Below, piece by piece: positions 7,296-16,468 of a stretch of 18,338 nucleotides of DNA. Within the stretch, counting starts at the first letter, position 1. Every line of letters begins with the position of its first letter. Source of the DNA: Bacteroides sp. (GTDB lineage: Bacteria; Bacteroidota; Bacteroidia; Bacteroidales; Bacteroidaceae); contig JASLDF010000142.1 of the NCBI GenBank assembly GCA_030151635.1, positions 1-18,338 on the forward strand, in the 5' to 3' direction. Both the position numbers and the translations under genes were made by a program. The notes below the pieces were generated by a model, which had not been told where the DNA came from, ran no database searches, and worked only from the letters and a program-made list of their open reading frames with translations.

Positions 7296-8834
7296 CTATC
7301 GTGCCCAATTTTCACGATCTAGATTTCGATAATTAATTGCTTCAGCAAGATGTTTCGATTCAATATTCACAGATCCGTCTAAATCGGCAATTGTTCGAGA
7401 TACTTTTACGATACGATCATATGCCCTAGCAGACAAATTCAATTTTTCCATAGCCGTTTTCAACAACTTCAAGCTCTCTGGTTTTAGCTGTGCATACGTT
7501 TTAATTAGACGAGCATTCATTTGGGCATTACAGAATATCTCTGTTTCATCTTTATATCGTTCTTCTTGAACGAGCCGAGCATTTAAAACTCTTTGTTGAA
7601 TATCAATACTGGCTTCCGATGGTTTTGGATTACTTATTTCGTCAAACGATACAGGCACAATCTCAACCTGAATATCTATTCGGTCAAGCAATGGTCCGGA
7701 CACTTTATTCAAATACTTTTGCACCTGACCAGGATTACAGACACATGCTTTAGTTGGGTGGTTATAATAACCACAAGGGCACGGATTCATCGAAGCTATC
7801 AGCATAAAACTTGAAGGATATTCCACACTACAACGAACTCTTGAGATTGTAATTTTTCGGTCTTCCAGAGGCTGCCTCAACACCTCTAACACATTACGAC
7901 TAAACTCTGGTAACTCATCTAAGAAAAGCACGCCATGATGAGAAAGACTTATTTCACCAGGCTGTGGATAGCTTCCCCCTCCTGCCATCGCAACCATGGA
8001 AGTACTATGATGTGGAGAACGAAAAGGACGTTTACTGATCAAAGAAGTATTCTTCTCCAACTTACCTGCCACGGAATGGATTTTAGTCGTTTCCAAGCTT
8101 TCACCCAGTGATAATGGTGGTAAGATAGAAGGCAGTCTTTTAGCCATCATAGACTTTCCACTCCCAGGTGGACCAACCATAATTAGATTATGTCCTCCAG
8201 CAGCAGAAACTTCTAAGGCACGCTTCACACTATTTTGACCTTTAACTTCGGAGAAATCAAAGTCAAATAATGATTGACTTTTGTAAAACTCATCTCGTGT
8301 GTTTAATATAGTTGGTTCTAATGTTCGATCACCTTGAAAAAACTCAATTACTTCTGATATGTGACTTACACCATAGACCTTAAGTTTATTAACCACCGCT
8401 GCCTCTTTGGCATTCTGTTTGGGTAAAATAAAGCCTTCAAACCCTTCTTCACGAGCTTTTATAGCCATAGGTAAAGCACCTTTAATAGGTTGAATAGTGC
8501 CATCTAGACTAAGTTCGCCCATGATTAAGTATTTTTCGATGACATCTACACCCAAGCCTTTCGTTGATGCAAGCATCCCTATTGCCAAAGGTAAATCATA
8601 GGCAGAACCTTCTTTACGCAAATCGGCAGGAGCCATATTTACAACAATTTGCTTCGTTGGAAGTTTGTATCCAGTGACTTCTAATGCAGATAGAATACGC
8701 TGATGACTTTCTTTAACAGCTGAGTCGGGAAGGCCTACTAGATAAAACAAGCAGCCACGGGTACTATTGACTTCAATAGTAATCAATATGGCGTCAACTC
8801 CCTGAACAGTTGCACCATAAGTCTTAATTAACAT
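7296..8834 (-). CDS. comM: ComM/YifB-family Mg-chelatase-like AAA+ ATPase
   Basis: This 512-residue protein has an N-terminal Lon-protease-like S5-fold domain (about 1-170) and a central AAA+ Mg-chelatase ATPase domain with Walker A GPPGSGKS at 221-228 and Walker B LFLDE at 303-307. A Cys motif (C352, C354, C364, C366) and a C-terminal Mg-chelatase helical domain complete it. In naturally transformable bacteria ComM is a hexameric helicase that promotes branch migration during integration of incoming DNA; homologues occur widely, so its role here may be general recombination. It is cytoplasmic. The ATG at 8834 begins the family-typical MLIKTYGATVQGVDA. It follows the thioredoxin-fold lipoprotein gene by 37 nt with no promoter consensus between them, so the two are probably co-transcribed. 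Confidence 0.95.
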   Translation of the reverse strand: MLIKTYGATVQGVDAILITIEVNSTRGCLFYLVGLPDSAVKESHQRILSALEVTGYKLPTKQIVVNMAPADLRKEGSAYDLPLAIGMLASTKGLGVDVIEKYLIMGELSLDGTIQPIKGALPMAIKAREEGFEGFILPKQNAKEAAVVNKLKVYGVSHISEVIEFFQGDRTLEPTILNTRDEFYKSQSLFDFDFSEVKGQNSVKRALEVSAAGGHNLIMVGPPGSGKSMMAKRLPSILPPLSLGESLETTKIHSVAGKLEKNTSLISKRPFRSPHHSTSMVAMAGGGSYPQPGEISLSHHGVLFLDELPEFSRNVLEVLRQPLEDRKITISRVRCSVEYPSSFMLIASMNPCPCGYYNHPTKACVCNPGQVQKYLNKVSGPLLDRIDIQVEIVPVSFDEISNPKPSEASIDIQQRVLNARLVQEERYKDETEIFCNAQMNARLIKTYAQLKPESLKLLKTAMEKLNLSARAYDRIVKVSRTIADLDGSVNIESKHLAEAINYRNLDRENWAR

Positions 8835-8871
8835 GTATAAAGGGTTTAGATTAAAAATGGATAGAAAGGTC

Positions 8872-9906
8872 TTACTTTTTCACCTTATCCTCTTTGTATA
8901 ATTGTACTAATTTATTTTCTAGCGAGTCAACAGAAGTTGATCTCCACACAATTTCGTTTTTCTTATTCATAAGAAAATAAGTAGGTAGCTCTATTACTCC
9001 ATATCTATCCGCAACAGTAGCTTCAAGTCCAGAGGTATCATATAAGTGCTCCCAGTTTAACTTATTTACTTTAATATAGCTTTTCAAAGCCGTAGTATCG
9101 TTTTCAAGAGCTACACTTAGCATCTTAAAATCTTTATTCGGATTGTATTTTTTATAAATTCGATTCAAAACTGTATTATCATCCTTAGTTTGCTCGTTCC
9201 ACGAAGTCCAAAAATACATTAATACAATCTTATTTTTAATTTGTTGTAAATCTACGCTCTTGTTATCCTTAACTTTCTTTAGATTAAAGTAGAGTGCCGA
9301 GTTTCCTATTTTAGCTTTAGAAGCCTTATTTACATTTACCAGTAGCTCTTCCAAATAGTATTTATCCTGAACAACACCAGGCAAAGCCTCAATCACATCT
9401 CTCACATCACCAATTGGAACATCTGGATTGTCGATAAGAAATTGGTTAAAAAGATAATAGGCATGCAAACTAAATGGATTCGTTTCTATGTAGTCAGTAA
9501 TTATATGAAGGCTATCATTACTCGCTGCATATTTTGTCATTAACTCATTGTACATGGCATGCTCTGCATTTCCGATAACATCATATAGTATTGAATCTTT
9601 CTTAATAACCTTCAATGTATCTCCCGGATGAAGAAAGAGAGGATATTCCCTATTCTCAATCGACAAATAAGCCATTAGCTCACCATCAACATTGATTGTT
9701 TTAGCAAAATTACCATTTTCAACAAAAATCGAATCAAATAGATTATGCTTCATATCGTCACTATAGACAAGAATGGTATCATTCATACCTACATCCAACT
9801 TCCCAGTGATGCTAGCTGTTGAAGGAGCTTTAACTTCTTTATGTTGACAACTCATCCCAAAGGTGAGAAGTAATATTATAAGTGCTACGTTTTTAAGGGC
9901 TTTCAT
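8872..9906 (-). CDS. DUF4369/thioredoxin-fold lipoprotein without the CxxC active site
   Basis: This 344-residue envelope protein has a lipoprotein signal peptide: basic K2/K5, a hydrophobic core at 7-17 and C20 as the lipid-modified cysteine (GMSC). Residues about 30-125 resemble the DUF4369 beta domain found in Bacteroidota TlpA-like proteins, with HPGDTLKV at 93-100. Residues about 200-340 look like a thioredoxin/TlpA fold: IVLMYFWTSW at 227-236 and the cis-proline region ELPTYFL with P308. At the position of the WCxxC active site the sequence reads WNEQT (236-240), and there is no cysteine after C20, so thiol-disulfide exchange is ruled out for this chain. A structural, binding or stress-related role is more likely; none can be named. 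Seven D-[ST]-[AILVMT] motifs are present. It heads a unit with comM and follows the secDF terminator. Confidence 0.85.
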   Translation of the reverse strand: MKALKNVALIILLLTFGMSCQHKEVKAPSTASITGKLDVGMNDTILVYSDDMKHNLFDSIFVENGNFAKTINVDGELMAYLSIENREYPLFLHPGDTLKVIKKDSILYDVIGNAEHAMYNELMTKYAASNDSLHIITDYIETNPFSLHAYYLFNQFLIDNPDVPIGDVRDVIEALPGVVQDKYYLEELLVNVNKASKAKIGNSALYFNLKKVKDNKSVDLQQIKNKIVLMYFWTSWNEQTKDDNTVLNRIYKKYNPNKDFKMLSVALENDTTALKSYIKVNKLNWEHLYDTSGLEATVADRYGVIELPTYFLMNKKNEIVWRSTSVDSLENKLVQLYKEDKVKK

Positions 9907-9926
9907 ATAAAATACATTTCTTTCTA

Positions 9927-9934
9927 CGAAGATA
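9927..9934 (-). promoter_or_regulatory. Candidate -7 element for the thioredoxin-fold lipoprotein gene (TATCTTCG)
   Basis: On the minus strand TATCTTCG differs from TAnnTTTG at one position and lies 20 nt above the start codon. The T-rich tail of the secDF terminator occupies the -33 region. It is a plausible start point because the secDF terminator separates this gene from the upstream unit. Confidence 0.4.
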
Positions 9935-9951
9935 CATAATCTAAAATAAAT

Positions 9952-9989
9952 AAAAAGGCGTTGCAGTAATTAAACTACAACGCCTTTTT
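9952..9989 (-). terminator. secDF intrinsic terminator
   Basis: Arms at 9952-9963 and 9978-9989 pair over 12 bp (core GGCGTTG with CAACGCC), with a further 3 bp inside after one C/A mismatch and a small loop. On the minus strand the stem closes into a run of five T residues. It lies about 30 nt after the secDF stop. T and A tracts on both sides mean it could also stop plus-strand transcription. Confidence 0.88.
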
Positions 9990-10020
9990 TATATTTAAAT
10001 AGCCATTAGGCTATAATCCA

Positions 10021-12972
10021 TTATTTGTCTTTTCTCTTCAATAATTGGAATGCTACTGGAGCAGCAATAAATAGTGAAGATAATGTACCAAAGAATACAC
10101 CTAGAATCATCGCGAACGAGAAGCTTCTGATTGAATCACCACCTAAAATTAGGATACAGAATAGTACGATTAATGTACTTAGTGATGTATTGATTGTACG
10201 GTTTAATGTAGTGTTTAGTGAGTCGTTAAAGATTTGGAATTTATCACGTTTTGGATATAGACCAAAGAACTCTCTTACACGGTCAAAGATAACCACCTTG
10301 TCATTGATAGAGTAACCAATCGCAGTCAAAATCGCACCTATAAAGGTTTGATCAATCTCAAGAGAGAATGGCATCCAACCCCAACAGATTGAGTAAACCC
10401 CTAAGATTAGGATAGTATCACCCGCAAGAGCAACTACTGAACCCACACTATAAGCCACATTTCTAAATCGAATTAAGATATATAGACCAATAGCGATAAG
10501 AGCTAATACTACAGACCAAACAGCAGATGTTTTAATATCATCAGCAATACTTGGACCTACTTTTTGAGAACTGATAATACTTCCACCAGTGTGGTTTTCT
10601 CTATCAATAAAGACTTCTAGAGAAATGTTTTGAGTTAATACAGGTTTTAATGACTCATAAAGTTTTGATTCAATTTCTGTATCAACAGTTACACCATCAT
10701 CTTCAATTCTATAGTTAGTACTGATACGAACGGTTTTCTTATCTGTACCAATTGCGATTACAGATACTGTAGCATCGTCTCCAAAGTTATTTTGGATTAG
10801 ATCACGTACTTCTTCTGGTTCAATTTTTTCTTCAAACTGAACATTAAAGTTTCTACCACCAGTAAAGTCAATACTTTGGCTCAAACCACGGAAAGTAAGG
10901 AAACCTACACTGATAAGAACAAGCACTGCTGTTATAGCGAAGTACTTCTTATTACCACCCATGAAGTTAAACTTAGTATTAGTAAACCAGTTTTTAGAGA
11001 TAGGAGAGCTAAATGTCAGCCCTAAGAACTTATCTTTATTCAAGAAGTGTTCGTACACAACTCTTGTTAAGAATACTGCAGTAAAGAAAGAGATAGAGAT
11101 ACCGATAATTAATGTAGTAGCAAAACCTCTAATAGGACCTGTACCGAAATAGAACAAGATAATACCTGTAATAATCGAAGTTACATTCGAGTCCAAAATA
11201 GCAGAGAAAGCATTACCGTAACCATCTTTAATAGCTGCTTTAATACCTTTACCTGCTCTTAATTCTTCTTTTGTTCTTTCGTAAATCAATACGTTAGCAT
11301 CCACTGCCATACCTAGAGAAAGAACCATACCTGCAATACCAGATAGAGTTAATGCTGCTTGGAATGAAGCAAGAATACCCAAAGTAAAGAATAAGTTAAG
11401 AATTAAAGCTCCGTTAGCAATCATACCAGGTATAACTCCATAAACAGAACACATATAAATCATTAACAGAGCCAATGCAACGATAAATGAGAATACACCT
11501 GCGTTAATTGACGCCTGACCCAATGATGGTCCAATAATATCTTCTTGAACAATATGAGAAGGTGCTGGCATTTTACCAGACTTCAACACGTTCGCTAAGT
11601 CATTGGTTTCATCAATAGTAAAGTTACCTGAGATTTGAGAGTTACCACCTCTAATTTCACCATTTACATTTGGTGCAGAATATACATAACCATCAAGAAC
11701 AATTGCAATTGCTCTACCTACGTTATTTTTTGTAAGTGAAGCCCATTTACGATCACCTTCGTTGTTCATTTGCATAGAAACAACAGGGTTATTGTATTGG
11801 TCATATTCACTCTTAGCATTAACAACTACATCACCTTCCAATGGAGCTTTACCATTACGAGAAGTTTCTTTGATTGCATAAAGAGTTAAGTAGCCACTAG
11901 TTTTATCTGGTTGTACAGCCCATTTAAGACTCAAGTTAGCACCTAGAATTTTAGTACCTAGCAGTTTCACTACATCAGCGTCAGCTAAAAGTTTGTTTAC
12001 ACTAGCAGTATCTTTAGGCAAAGCATAACCTACAACAGCAGATTCTCCATATTGGCTAAATTGTAGTTTAGCAAAAAGAGGATTCATTGCTTTCTCTTTT
12101 TCAATACGAACTTCGTTTATTGCCTTTGTAACAGTAATACTATCTCCTTCAGCTAATTGTTTAACTAAAGCCGCTTCTTGCTCTTCAAGTTCAGCAATTA
12201 CAACATCCGATTTTTTCGCAAGTTTATTATTTGCTTCAGCCAATACATTACTAATTTCTGATAGCTTATATGTTTCCCAGAACTCTAGATTTGCAGAACC
12301 TTGAAGAAGTTTTCTAACACGCTCTGGCTCTTTGATACCTGGTAATTCAATCATAATTCGACCTAAATCACCTTCAAGTAGTTGGATATTAGGTTGAACA
12401 ACACCAAAACGGTCGATACGAGTTCTTAGAACGTTATATGAGTTATTGATTGCATCTTTAACTTCAGCTCTAAGTACTTTTTCAACATCAGCATCAGATG
12501 TGTTTTGAGTAACACTTCCTTTAAGTTGTTTTGTAGCAAAAATACCAGCTAGAGGTTTTCCTGCTGATTCTTTTTTGTATTCTTTGATAAATAAAGAAAT
12601 CAAGTCATCTTGACTTTTAGCTACGTTTTTACTTGCTGTTGCTAACGCTTTGACAAAAGCATCGTCAGTTTTATTGTCAGCTAGCGTGCGAATAACATCA
12701 GGAATAGATACTTCAAGGATGACGTTCATACCACCCTTTAGGTCTAGACCTAAGCTAATCTCCATTTCACGGCATTGTTTATAGGTTCTACCCAACCATA
12801 CTTTTTGGTCAGCTAAAGAATCTAAATATGCATTCATCACCGCAGTATCCCCGTTAGCGTGTTCCTTAGCCTTATTTGCATAATGGCCAGTCACAAACGA
12901 GAATGATAGGTAAAAAACACAAATCAATGTTAGTAATACCGCAAAAAGTTTTACAAATCCTTTGTTTTGCAT
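10021..12972 (-). CDS. secDF: Fused protein translocase subunit SecDF
   Basis: This 983-residue inner-membrane protein uses the proton gradient to help pull preproteins out of the SecYEG channel. SecD and SecF are fused in one chain, as is usual in Bacteroidota. The SecD half has helix 1 at about 8-26, the conserved LGLDLKGGMNV segment (74-84), a large periplasmic P1 region, and the membrane motif VDANVLIYER at 557-566. The SecF half begins near residue 660, with IDFTGGRNFNV starting at I701 and the matching membrane motif SINDKVVIFDR at 888-898 (D891). Twelve membrane helices are expected for the fusion. The start ATG at 12972 lies about 67 nt below a TATATTTG element, and a terminator follows the stop, so it looks monocistronic. 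Confidence 0.98.
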   Translation of the reverse strand: MQNKGFVKLFAVLLTLICVFYLSFSFVTGHYANKAKEHANGDTAVMNAYLDSLADQKVWLGRTYKQCREMEISLGLDLKGGMNVILEVSIPDVIRTLADNKTDDAFVKALATASKNVAKSQDDLISLFIKEYKKESAGKPLAGIFATKQLKGSVTQNTSDADVEKVLRAEVKDAINNSYNVLRTRIDRFGVVQPNIQLLEGDLGRIMIELPGIKEPERVRKLLQGSANLEFWETYKLSEISNVLAEANNKLAKKSDVVIAELEEQEAALVKQLAEGDSITVTKAINEVRIEKEKAMNPLFAKLQFSQYGESAVVGYALPKDTASVNKLLADADVVKLLGTKILGANLSLKWAVQPDKTSGYLTLYAIKETSRNGKAPLEGDVVVNAKSEYDQYNNPVVSMQMNNEGDRKWASLTKNNVGRAIAIVLDGYVYSAPNVNGEIRGGNSQISGNFTIDETNDLANVLKSGKMPAPSHIVQEDIIGPSLGQASINAGVFSFIVALALLMIYMCSVYGVIPGMIANGALILNLFFTLGILASFQAALTLSGIAGMVLSLGMAVDANVLIYERTKEELRAGKGIKAAIKDGYGNAFSAILDSNVTSIITGIILFYFGTGPIRGFATTLIIGISISFFTAVFLTRVVYEHFLNKDKFLGLTFSSPISKNWFTNTKFNFMGGNKKYFAITAVLVLISVGFLTFRGLSQSIDFTGGRNFNVQFEEKIEPEEVRDLIQNNFGDDATVSVIAIGTDKKTVRISTNYRIEDDGVTVDTEIESKLYESLKPVLTQNISLEVFIDRENHTGGSIISSQKVGPSIADDIKTSAVWSVVLALIAIGLYILIRFRNVAYSVGSVVALAGDTILILGVYSICWGWMPFSLEIDQTFIGAILTAIGYSINDKVVIFDRVREFFGLYPKRDKFQIFNDSLNTTLNRTINTSLSTLIVLFCILILGGDSIRSFSFAMILGVFFGTLSSLFIAAPVAFQLLKRKDK

Positions 12973-13038
12973 GTTACTTTTTAGTTTATGATTATTTTTA
13001 ATTTATTATTTTCCTACTTAACACTTATTATAAGTTTG

Positions 13039-13046
13039 CAAATATA
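13039..13046 (-). promoter_or_regulatory. Candidate secDF promoter -7 element (TATATTTG)
   Basis: On the minus strand this octamer matches TAnnTTTG exactly and would give a leader of about 60 nt before the secDF ATG. No good -33 TTTG stands at the usual distance. The rest of the secDF to M3-peptidase gap (12973-13190) is A+T-rich, with one short palindrome at 13023-13035 and no convincing small gene or RNA. Confidence 0.5.
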
Positions 13047-13192
13047 GCTTTTTTTTCACACTCATTTATATTCAATGTCAATTATTTGACGAATAGGCAC
13101 TTTTGTTGCATTTTTTGAACAAGAATGTGATTAAAGATGCTTTATTCACCTGCTTGATGGTAAAGATATATATTAGGAGTGTTATTATACAA

Positions 13193-13222
13193 AAATGAAG
13201 CGCCAAAATTGACGCTTCATTT
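13193..13222 (-). terminator. Terminator of the rhomboid/M3-peptidase operon
   Basis: Ten-bp arms at 13193-13202 and 13213-13222 (core ATGAAGCG with CGCTTCAT) enclose a 10-nt loop that can pair partly itself. On the minus strand the stem runs into a T tract. It lies about 18 nt after the M3 peptidase stop codon and closes the four-gene operon. Confidence 0.85.
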
Positions 13223-13240
13223 ATATATTATGTGGTTTTA

Positions 13241-15331
13241 TTAGATTAAACCCCTATCCTTTAACATTGGTTCAAGTTGAGGTTTATCTCCTCTAAACTT
13301 AATATACAAAGACATTGGATCTTCACTATTTCCTTTTTTCAACACATTATTCTTGAATTTATCTGCTGTTTCTTTATCAAAGATTCCATTTTCTTTAAAC
13401 GCTTCAAAAGCGTCACTATCAAGAACATTTGCCCATAAATAACTATAATAACCTGCAGCATAACCACCAATAATATGGTTAAAATAAGTCGTTCTATATC
13501 GTGGTGGAATTTGAGAAATTAAACCTAACTGACTCATTTTTGTGTTTTCAAAATCTACAACATCAAACGACTCACCTATTGACTCCAAATTATGTAATTC
13601 CATATCTAGCAAAGCTGCAGCTAGAAGTTCTGTAGTTCTAAAACCTTCGTTGAATGTTGATTGAAGTTGAATTTTCTCAATTAACTCGTCAGAAATAGCC
13701 TCTCCTGTTTTGTAATGAACAGCATATTGTTTTAGAACTTCTGGTTCAACAGCCCAATGCTCGTTCAATTGAGATGGTAATTCAACAAAATCTCTAGCAA
13801 CGCTAGTTCCAGAAACACCTGCATAATTACAATCTGTAAGTAATCCATGAAGGCCATGTCCTAATTCATGGAATAATGTTCTCACTTCATCAAGAGTTAA
13901 CAACGACGGAGTATCTGCTGTTGGCTTAGTAAAGCTACCGACATTACACACAAGTGGACGGATATCTCCCTTTTGATCTCTGTAAGTACTCATCCATGCT
14001 CCACTTCTTTTACCTGGTCTTGGATAATAATCTACATAAAAGACACCTACATGTTTATTATCAGCATCTTTAACTTCGAAGACTTCAACATCTGGGTGAT
14101 AAACCGGAATATTATTTAGTTTTGTAAACGTAATTCCGTATAGTTTATTTGCAACCATAAACGCACCTTCACGAACATTTTCCAATTTAAAGTAAGCACT
14201 TAGCTCATCTTCGTTCAAGTTGTATTTCTTTTCTCTAAGTTTAGTTGTGTAGTACCACCAATCCCATCCTTCCAATTTCTCTTTATTACCCTCAAGATCC
14301 ATTAGGTTTTGAAGTTCTTTTGCTTCTTTCTTAGCATTTGGAAGTGCATAAGCCCAAAGGTTATTCAAGAATTCCATTACAGTTTCGGAGTTCTTCGCCA
14401 TGTTATTATCGAGAACAAAATTTGCATAGTTGTTATAACCCAACAATTGTGCTTTTTCTAAACGAAGTTTAACCATTTTCGAAATAACCTCTTTGTTGTT
14501 GTTTTCATTGTCATTGTTACCTCTATTAATGTAAGCAGTAAACAATGTTTTTCTCAACTCACGGTTAGCCGAATTTTGTAAGAAAGGCAATCTACTAGAG
14601 TTATGAAGTGTAACCAGCCATTGTCCTTCTTTACCAGCCGCTTTCGCATCTGCAGCAGCTGCATCTATAAATGATTTAGGCAAACCTGCAAGATCAGCTT
14701 CATTCTCTATGAATAATTTATAAGAGTTATCTTCATTCAATATATTATTTCCAAACTGTAAGCCTAATGAAGCCATTTCAATATTGATAGCTTTCAGCTT
14801 TTCTTTATCACTATCATTCAAATTAGCGCCAGAGCGTTGGAAACCTTTGTATGTCTTATCCAACAATCTAGTTTGTTCTGTAGTCAGATTCATTGAAGAT
14901 TGATTGTCGTAAACAGCCTTAACCTTCTCAAACAATTTCGCATTCAAAGAAATGTTGTCACCATGTTCAGTAAGCTTTGGCAACACCGATTGAGAAATTG
15001 CTTTTAGATCATCATTGGTTTCTGCACTTGTTAAGTTAAAGAACACGCCAGATACTCGGTCAAGAATAGGCGAACTATTATCCAACGCAGCAATAACATT
15101 ATCAAATGTAGGCTCTGCTGGATTATTAATGATACCCTCAATTAACTTGTTTTGCTCTTCAAAACCTGCATCAAAAGCAGGTGTATAGTATTCAACCTTT
15201 AATTGCTCAAAAGGTGGAACACCAAAAGGGGTATTAAACTCTGCGAGAAAAGGATTTTTCTCAGTTGGGGTAGATGAACATCCAATCATCATACTACATC
15301 CAATCATAGCGGTCAAAAGTGTTTTTTTCAT
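13241..15331 (-). CDS. dcp: M3-family zinc metallopeptidase lipoprotein (Dcp-like peptidyl-dipeptidase/oligopeptidase)
   Basis: This 696-residue thimet-oligopeptidase-family (M3) enzyme should cut short peptides. The zinc site is H488-E489-L-G-H492 with third ligand E517 in DFVELPSQLNE, all conserved, so it looks active. The C-terminal YFNHIIGGYAAGYYSYLWANVLDSDAF segment is the usual M3 substrate-binding region, split here into conserved HIIGGYAAGYYSY. The N-terminus has a signal peptide with two possible lipobox cysteines, C12 and C18 (MIGCSS is the better one), so it is probably a periplasmic or outer-membrane lipoprotein rather than cytosolic. Members of this group are usually called Dcp, but oligopeptidase A-like specificity cannot be excluded. 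The longest frame starts with TTG at 15343; the ATG at 15331 gives a clean signal peptide (MKKTLLTAM). It lies 24 nt after the preceding gene's stop and ends the operon. Confidence 0.93.
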   Translation of the reverse strand: MKKTLLTAMIGCSMMIGCSSTPTEKNPFLAEFNTPFGVPPFEQLKVEYYTPAFDAGFEEQNKLIEGIINNPAEPTFDNVIAALDNSSPILDRVSGVFFNLTSAETNDDLKAISQSVLPKLTEHGDNISLNAKLFEKVKAVYDNQSSMNLTTEQTRLLDKTYKGFQRSGANLNDSDKEKLKAINIEMASLGLQFGNNILNEDNSYKLFIENEADLAGLPKSFIDAAAADAKAAGKEGQWLVTLHNSSRLPFLQNSANRELRKTLFTAYINRGNNDNENNNKEVISKMVKLRLEKAQLLGYNNYANFVLDNNMAKNSETVMEFLNNLWAYALPNAKKEAKELQNLMDLEGNKEKLEGWDWWYYTTKLREKKYNLNEDELSAYFKLENVREGAFMVANKLYGITFTKLNNIPVYHPDVEVFEVKDADNKHVGVFYVDYYPRPGKRSGAWMSTYRDQKGDIRPLVCNVGSFTKPTADTPSLLTLDEVRTLFHELGHGLHGLLTDCNYAGVSGTSVARDFVELPSQLNEHWAVEPEVLKQYAVHYKTGEAISDELIEKIQLQSTFNEGFRTTELLAAALLDMELHNLESIGESFDVVDFENTKMSQLGLISQIPPRYRTTYFNHIIGGYAAGYYSYLWANVLDSDAFEAFKENGIFDKETADKFKNNVLKKGNSEDPMSLYIKFRGDKPQLEPMLKDRGLI

Positions 15332-15355
15332 TGTCTTTAGCAACTTTAAAAGATG

Positions 15356-16468
15356 TTACCTGTAGGCAAAATAGCACATAATAGGATAGTGGTCGGATTC
15401 TTTAATCGAGTTATCCACAATGCAGTTATATGCCTGAAGATTATTACTTATTAATATATTGTCAATTCTAAAATAGAACAGATTACGGTTGTACGATATC
15501 CCTGGTCCAAAACCCGAGTACGTATAGGCATCGTTCAATTCCTTTCTTAAAAGTATTAGATTGGTACGACTCAACGGACTATCGTTAAAATCACCGCAAA
15601 CCAATACAGTTTTCTCTTTAGCTACATCAATATAATCGGCAACAGCTTTCGCTTGTTTCTCTCGAATTATTGATGCATTTATAATTTTATGTAAAAGCCC
15701 TTTGGTGTCCTCTATTAAATTCTCTTGCTCTTTTAGCTTAAGCAATTTTTGATAGACAGCTCGGTCTTCTTGTGTTATTTTATTCGACTCAAAATGATTA
15801 TTTATCACTAGGAGGGTGTCTTTTTCTGTACGAATTCGATACGCAACCGAACCATTGTATTGACTCTCGTACGCTATTCGTTCTTCCGATAAAATAGGAT
15901 ACTTCGAAAATAACGCCACTTTATTATGAGCATTCTTAGCCCCTACTTGAGTCACTCGTTTATACTTATATTTGCTAAGTGCGTTATCTACATCACTACG
16001 TGTTATGAATTTCGAACTAGATTGAACCTCTGCATATTCTTGTAAGCAAACAACATCTGCATTTTGATGAGCAATATACTCTAATATCTTATTCTTACCT
16101 TTTTCATCCTTCTGCAAGTTATTAAAGCTCATTACATTGTAAGATAATACTTTAATTGCACTTTCGGGCTGAGATTGACCAAAATTAATGGGATAATAGA
16201 TTTTAAGTTGCGGAAATATGCCAATTATTACAATCCAGAAAATTAGATGATAACGATACTGTCTGGTAAACAACCAAAACACCGCTAACAAAAAATTTAA
16301 AAGTAAAAATATTGGAAATGCAAGCCCCGAATTACTTAGATATGGATAGCCCATTGGGTTGAAATAAGGACTATAGGCACTTATAACAAGAAAGGCTAAA
16401 ATCACGATGTTTACAACAAAGAGAATTCGCGCTAGAACAGATTTCTTCGGATTATTTATTTCTGGCAT
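15356..16468 (-). CDS. Membrane-anchored endonuclease/exonuclease/phosphatase-family protein
   Basis: This protein has three N-terminal hydrophobic segments (about residues 12-31, 48-67 and 73-90), then a DNase I-like endonuclease/exonuclease/phosphatase domain, probably on the periplasmic side. Catalytic residues are visible: N111 in LSYNVMSFN, E144 in CLQE, GDFN at 292-295, RIDNIL with D336, and the SDHYP motif with D359 and H360. The complete motif set suggests an active metal-dependent phosphoesterase, but whether the substrate is nucleic acid, a lipid or a sugar phosphate cannot be told. I prefer the ATG at 16468 (370 residues, 17-nt overlap with the second rhomboid); an in-frame ATG at 16507 would add 13 basic residues and extend the overlap to 56 nt. 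It lies between rhomboid and peptidase genes in one operon. Confidence 0.9.
   Translation of the reverse strand: MPEINNPKKSVLARILFVVNIVILAFLVISAYSPYFNPMGYPYLSNSGLAFPIFLLLNFLLAVFWLFTRQYRYHLIFWIVIIGIFPQLKIYYPINFGQSQPESAIKVLSYNVMSFNNLQKDEKGKNKILEYIAHQNADVVCLQEYAEVQSSSKFITRSDVDNALSKYKYKRVTQVGAKNAHNKVALFSKYPILSEERIAYESQYNGSVAYRIRTEKDTLLVINNHFESNKITQEDRAVYQKLLKLKEQENLIEDTKGLLHKIINASIIREKQAKAVADYIDVAKEKTVLVCGDFNDSPLSRTNLILLRKELNDAYTYSGFGPGISYNRNLFYFRIDNILISNNLQAYNCIVDNSIKESDHYPIMCYFAYR

Noticed and set aside
7733..7784. Cysteine cluster in ComM as an unusual zinc finger
   Set aside because: The NPCPCG...C.C arrangement is a standard feature of YifB/ComM proteins.
10025..10315. Plus-strand open frame antisense to the end of secDF
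   Set aside because: It is the mirror of a strongly conserved membrane gene, has no promoter or recognisable domain, and is best explained as a shadow frame. The same holds for other frames antisense to metG, the flippase and comM.
13081..13190. Possible small RNA or small gene upstream of secDF
   Set aside because: Only weak 5-bp inverted repeats and very short frames are visible, with no promoter-terminator pair of its own.
15332..15343. TTG start of the M3 peptidase
   Set aside because: The in-frame ATG four codons later gives a cleaner lipoprotein signal peptide.
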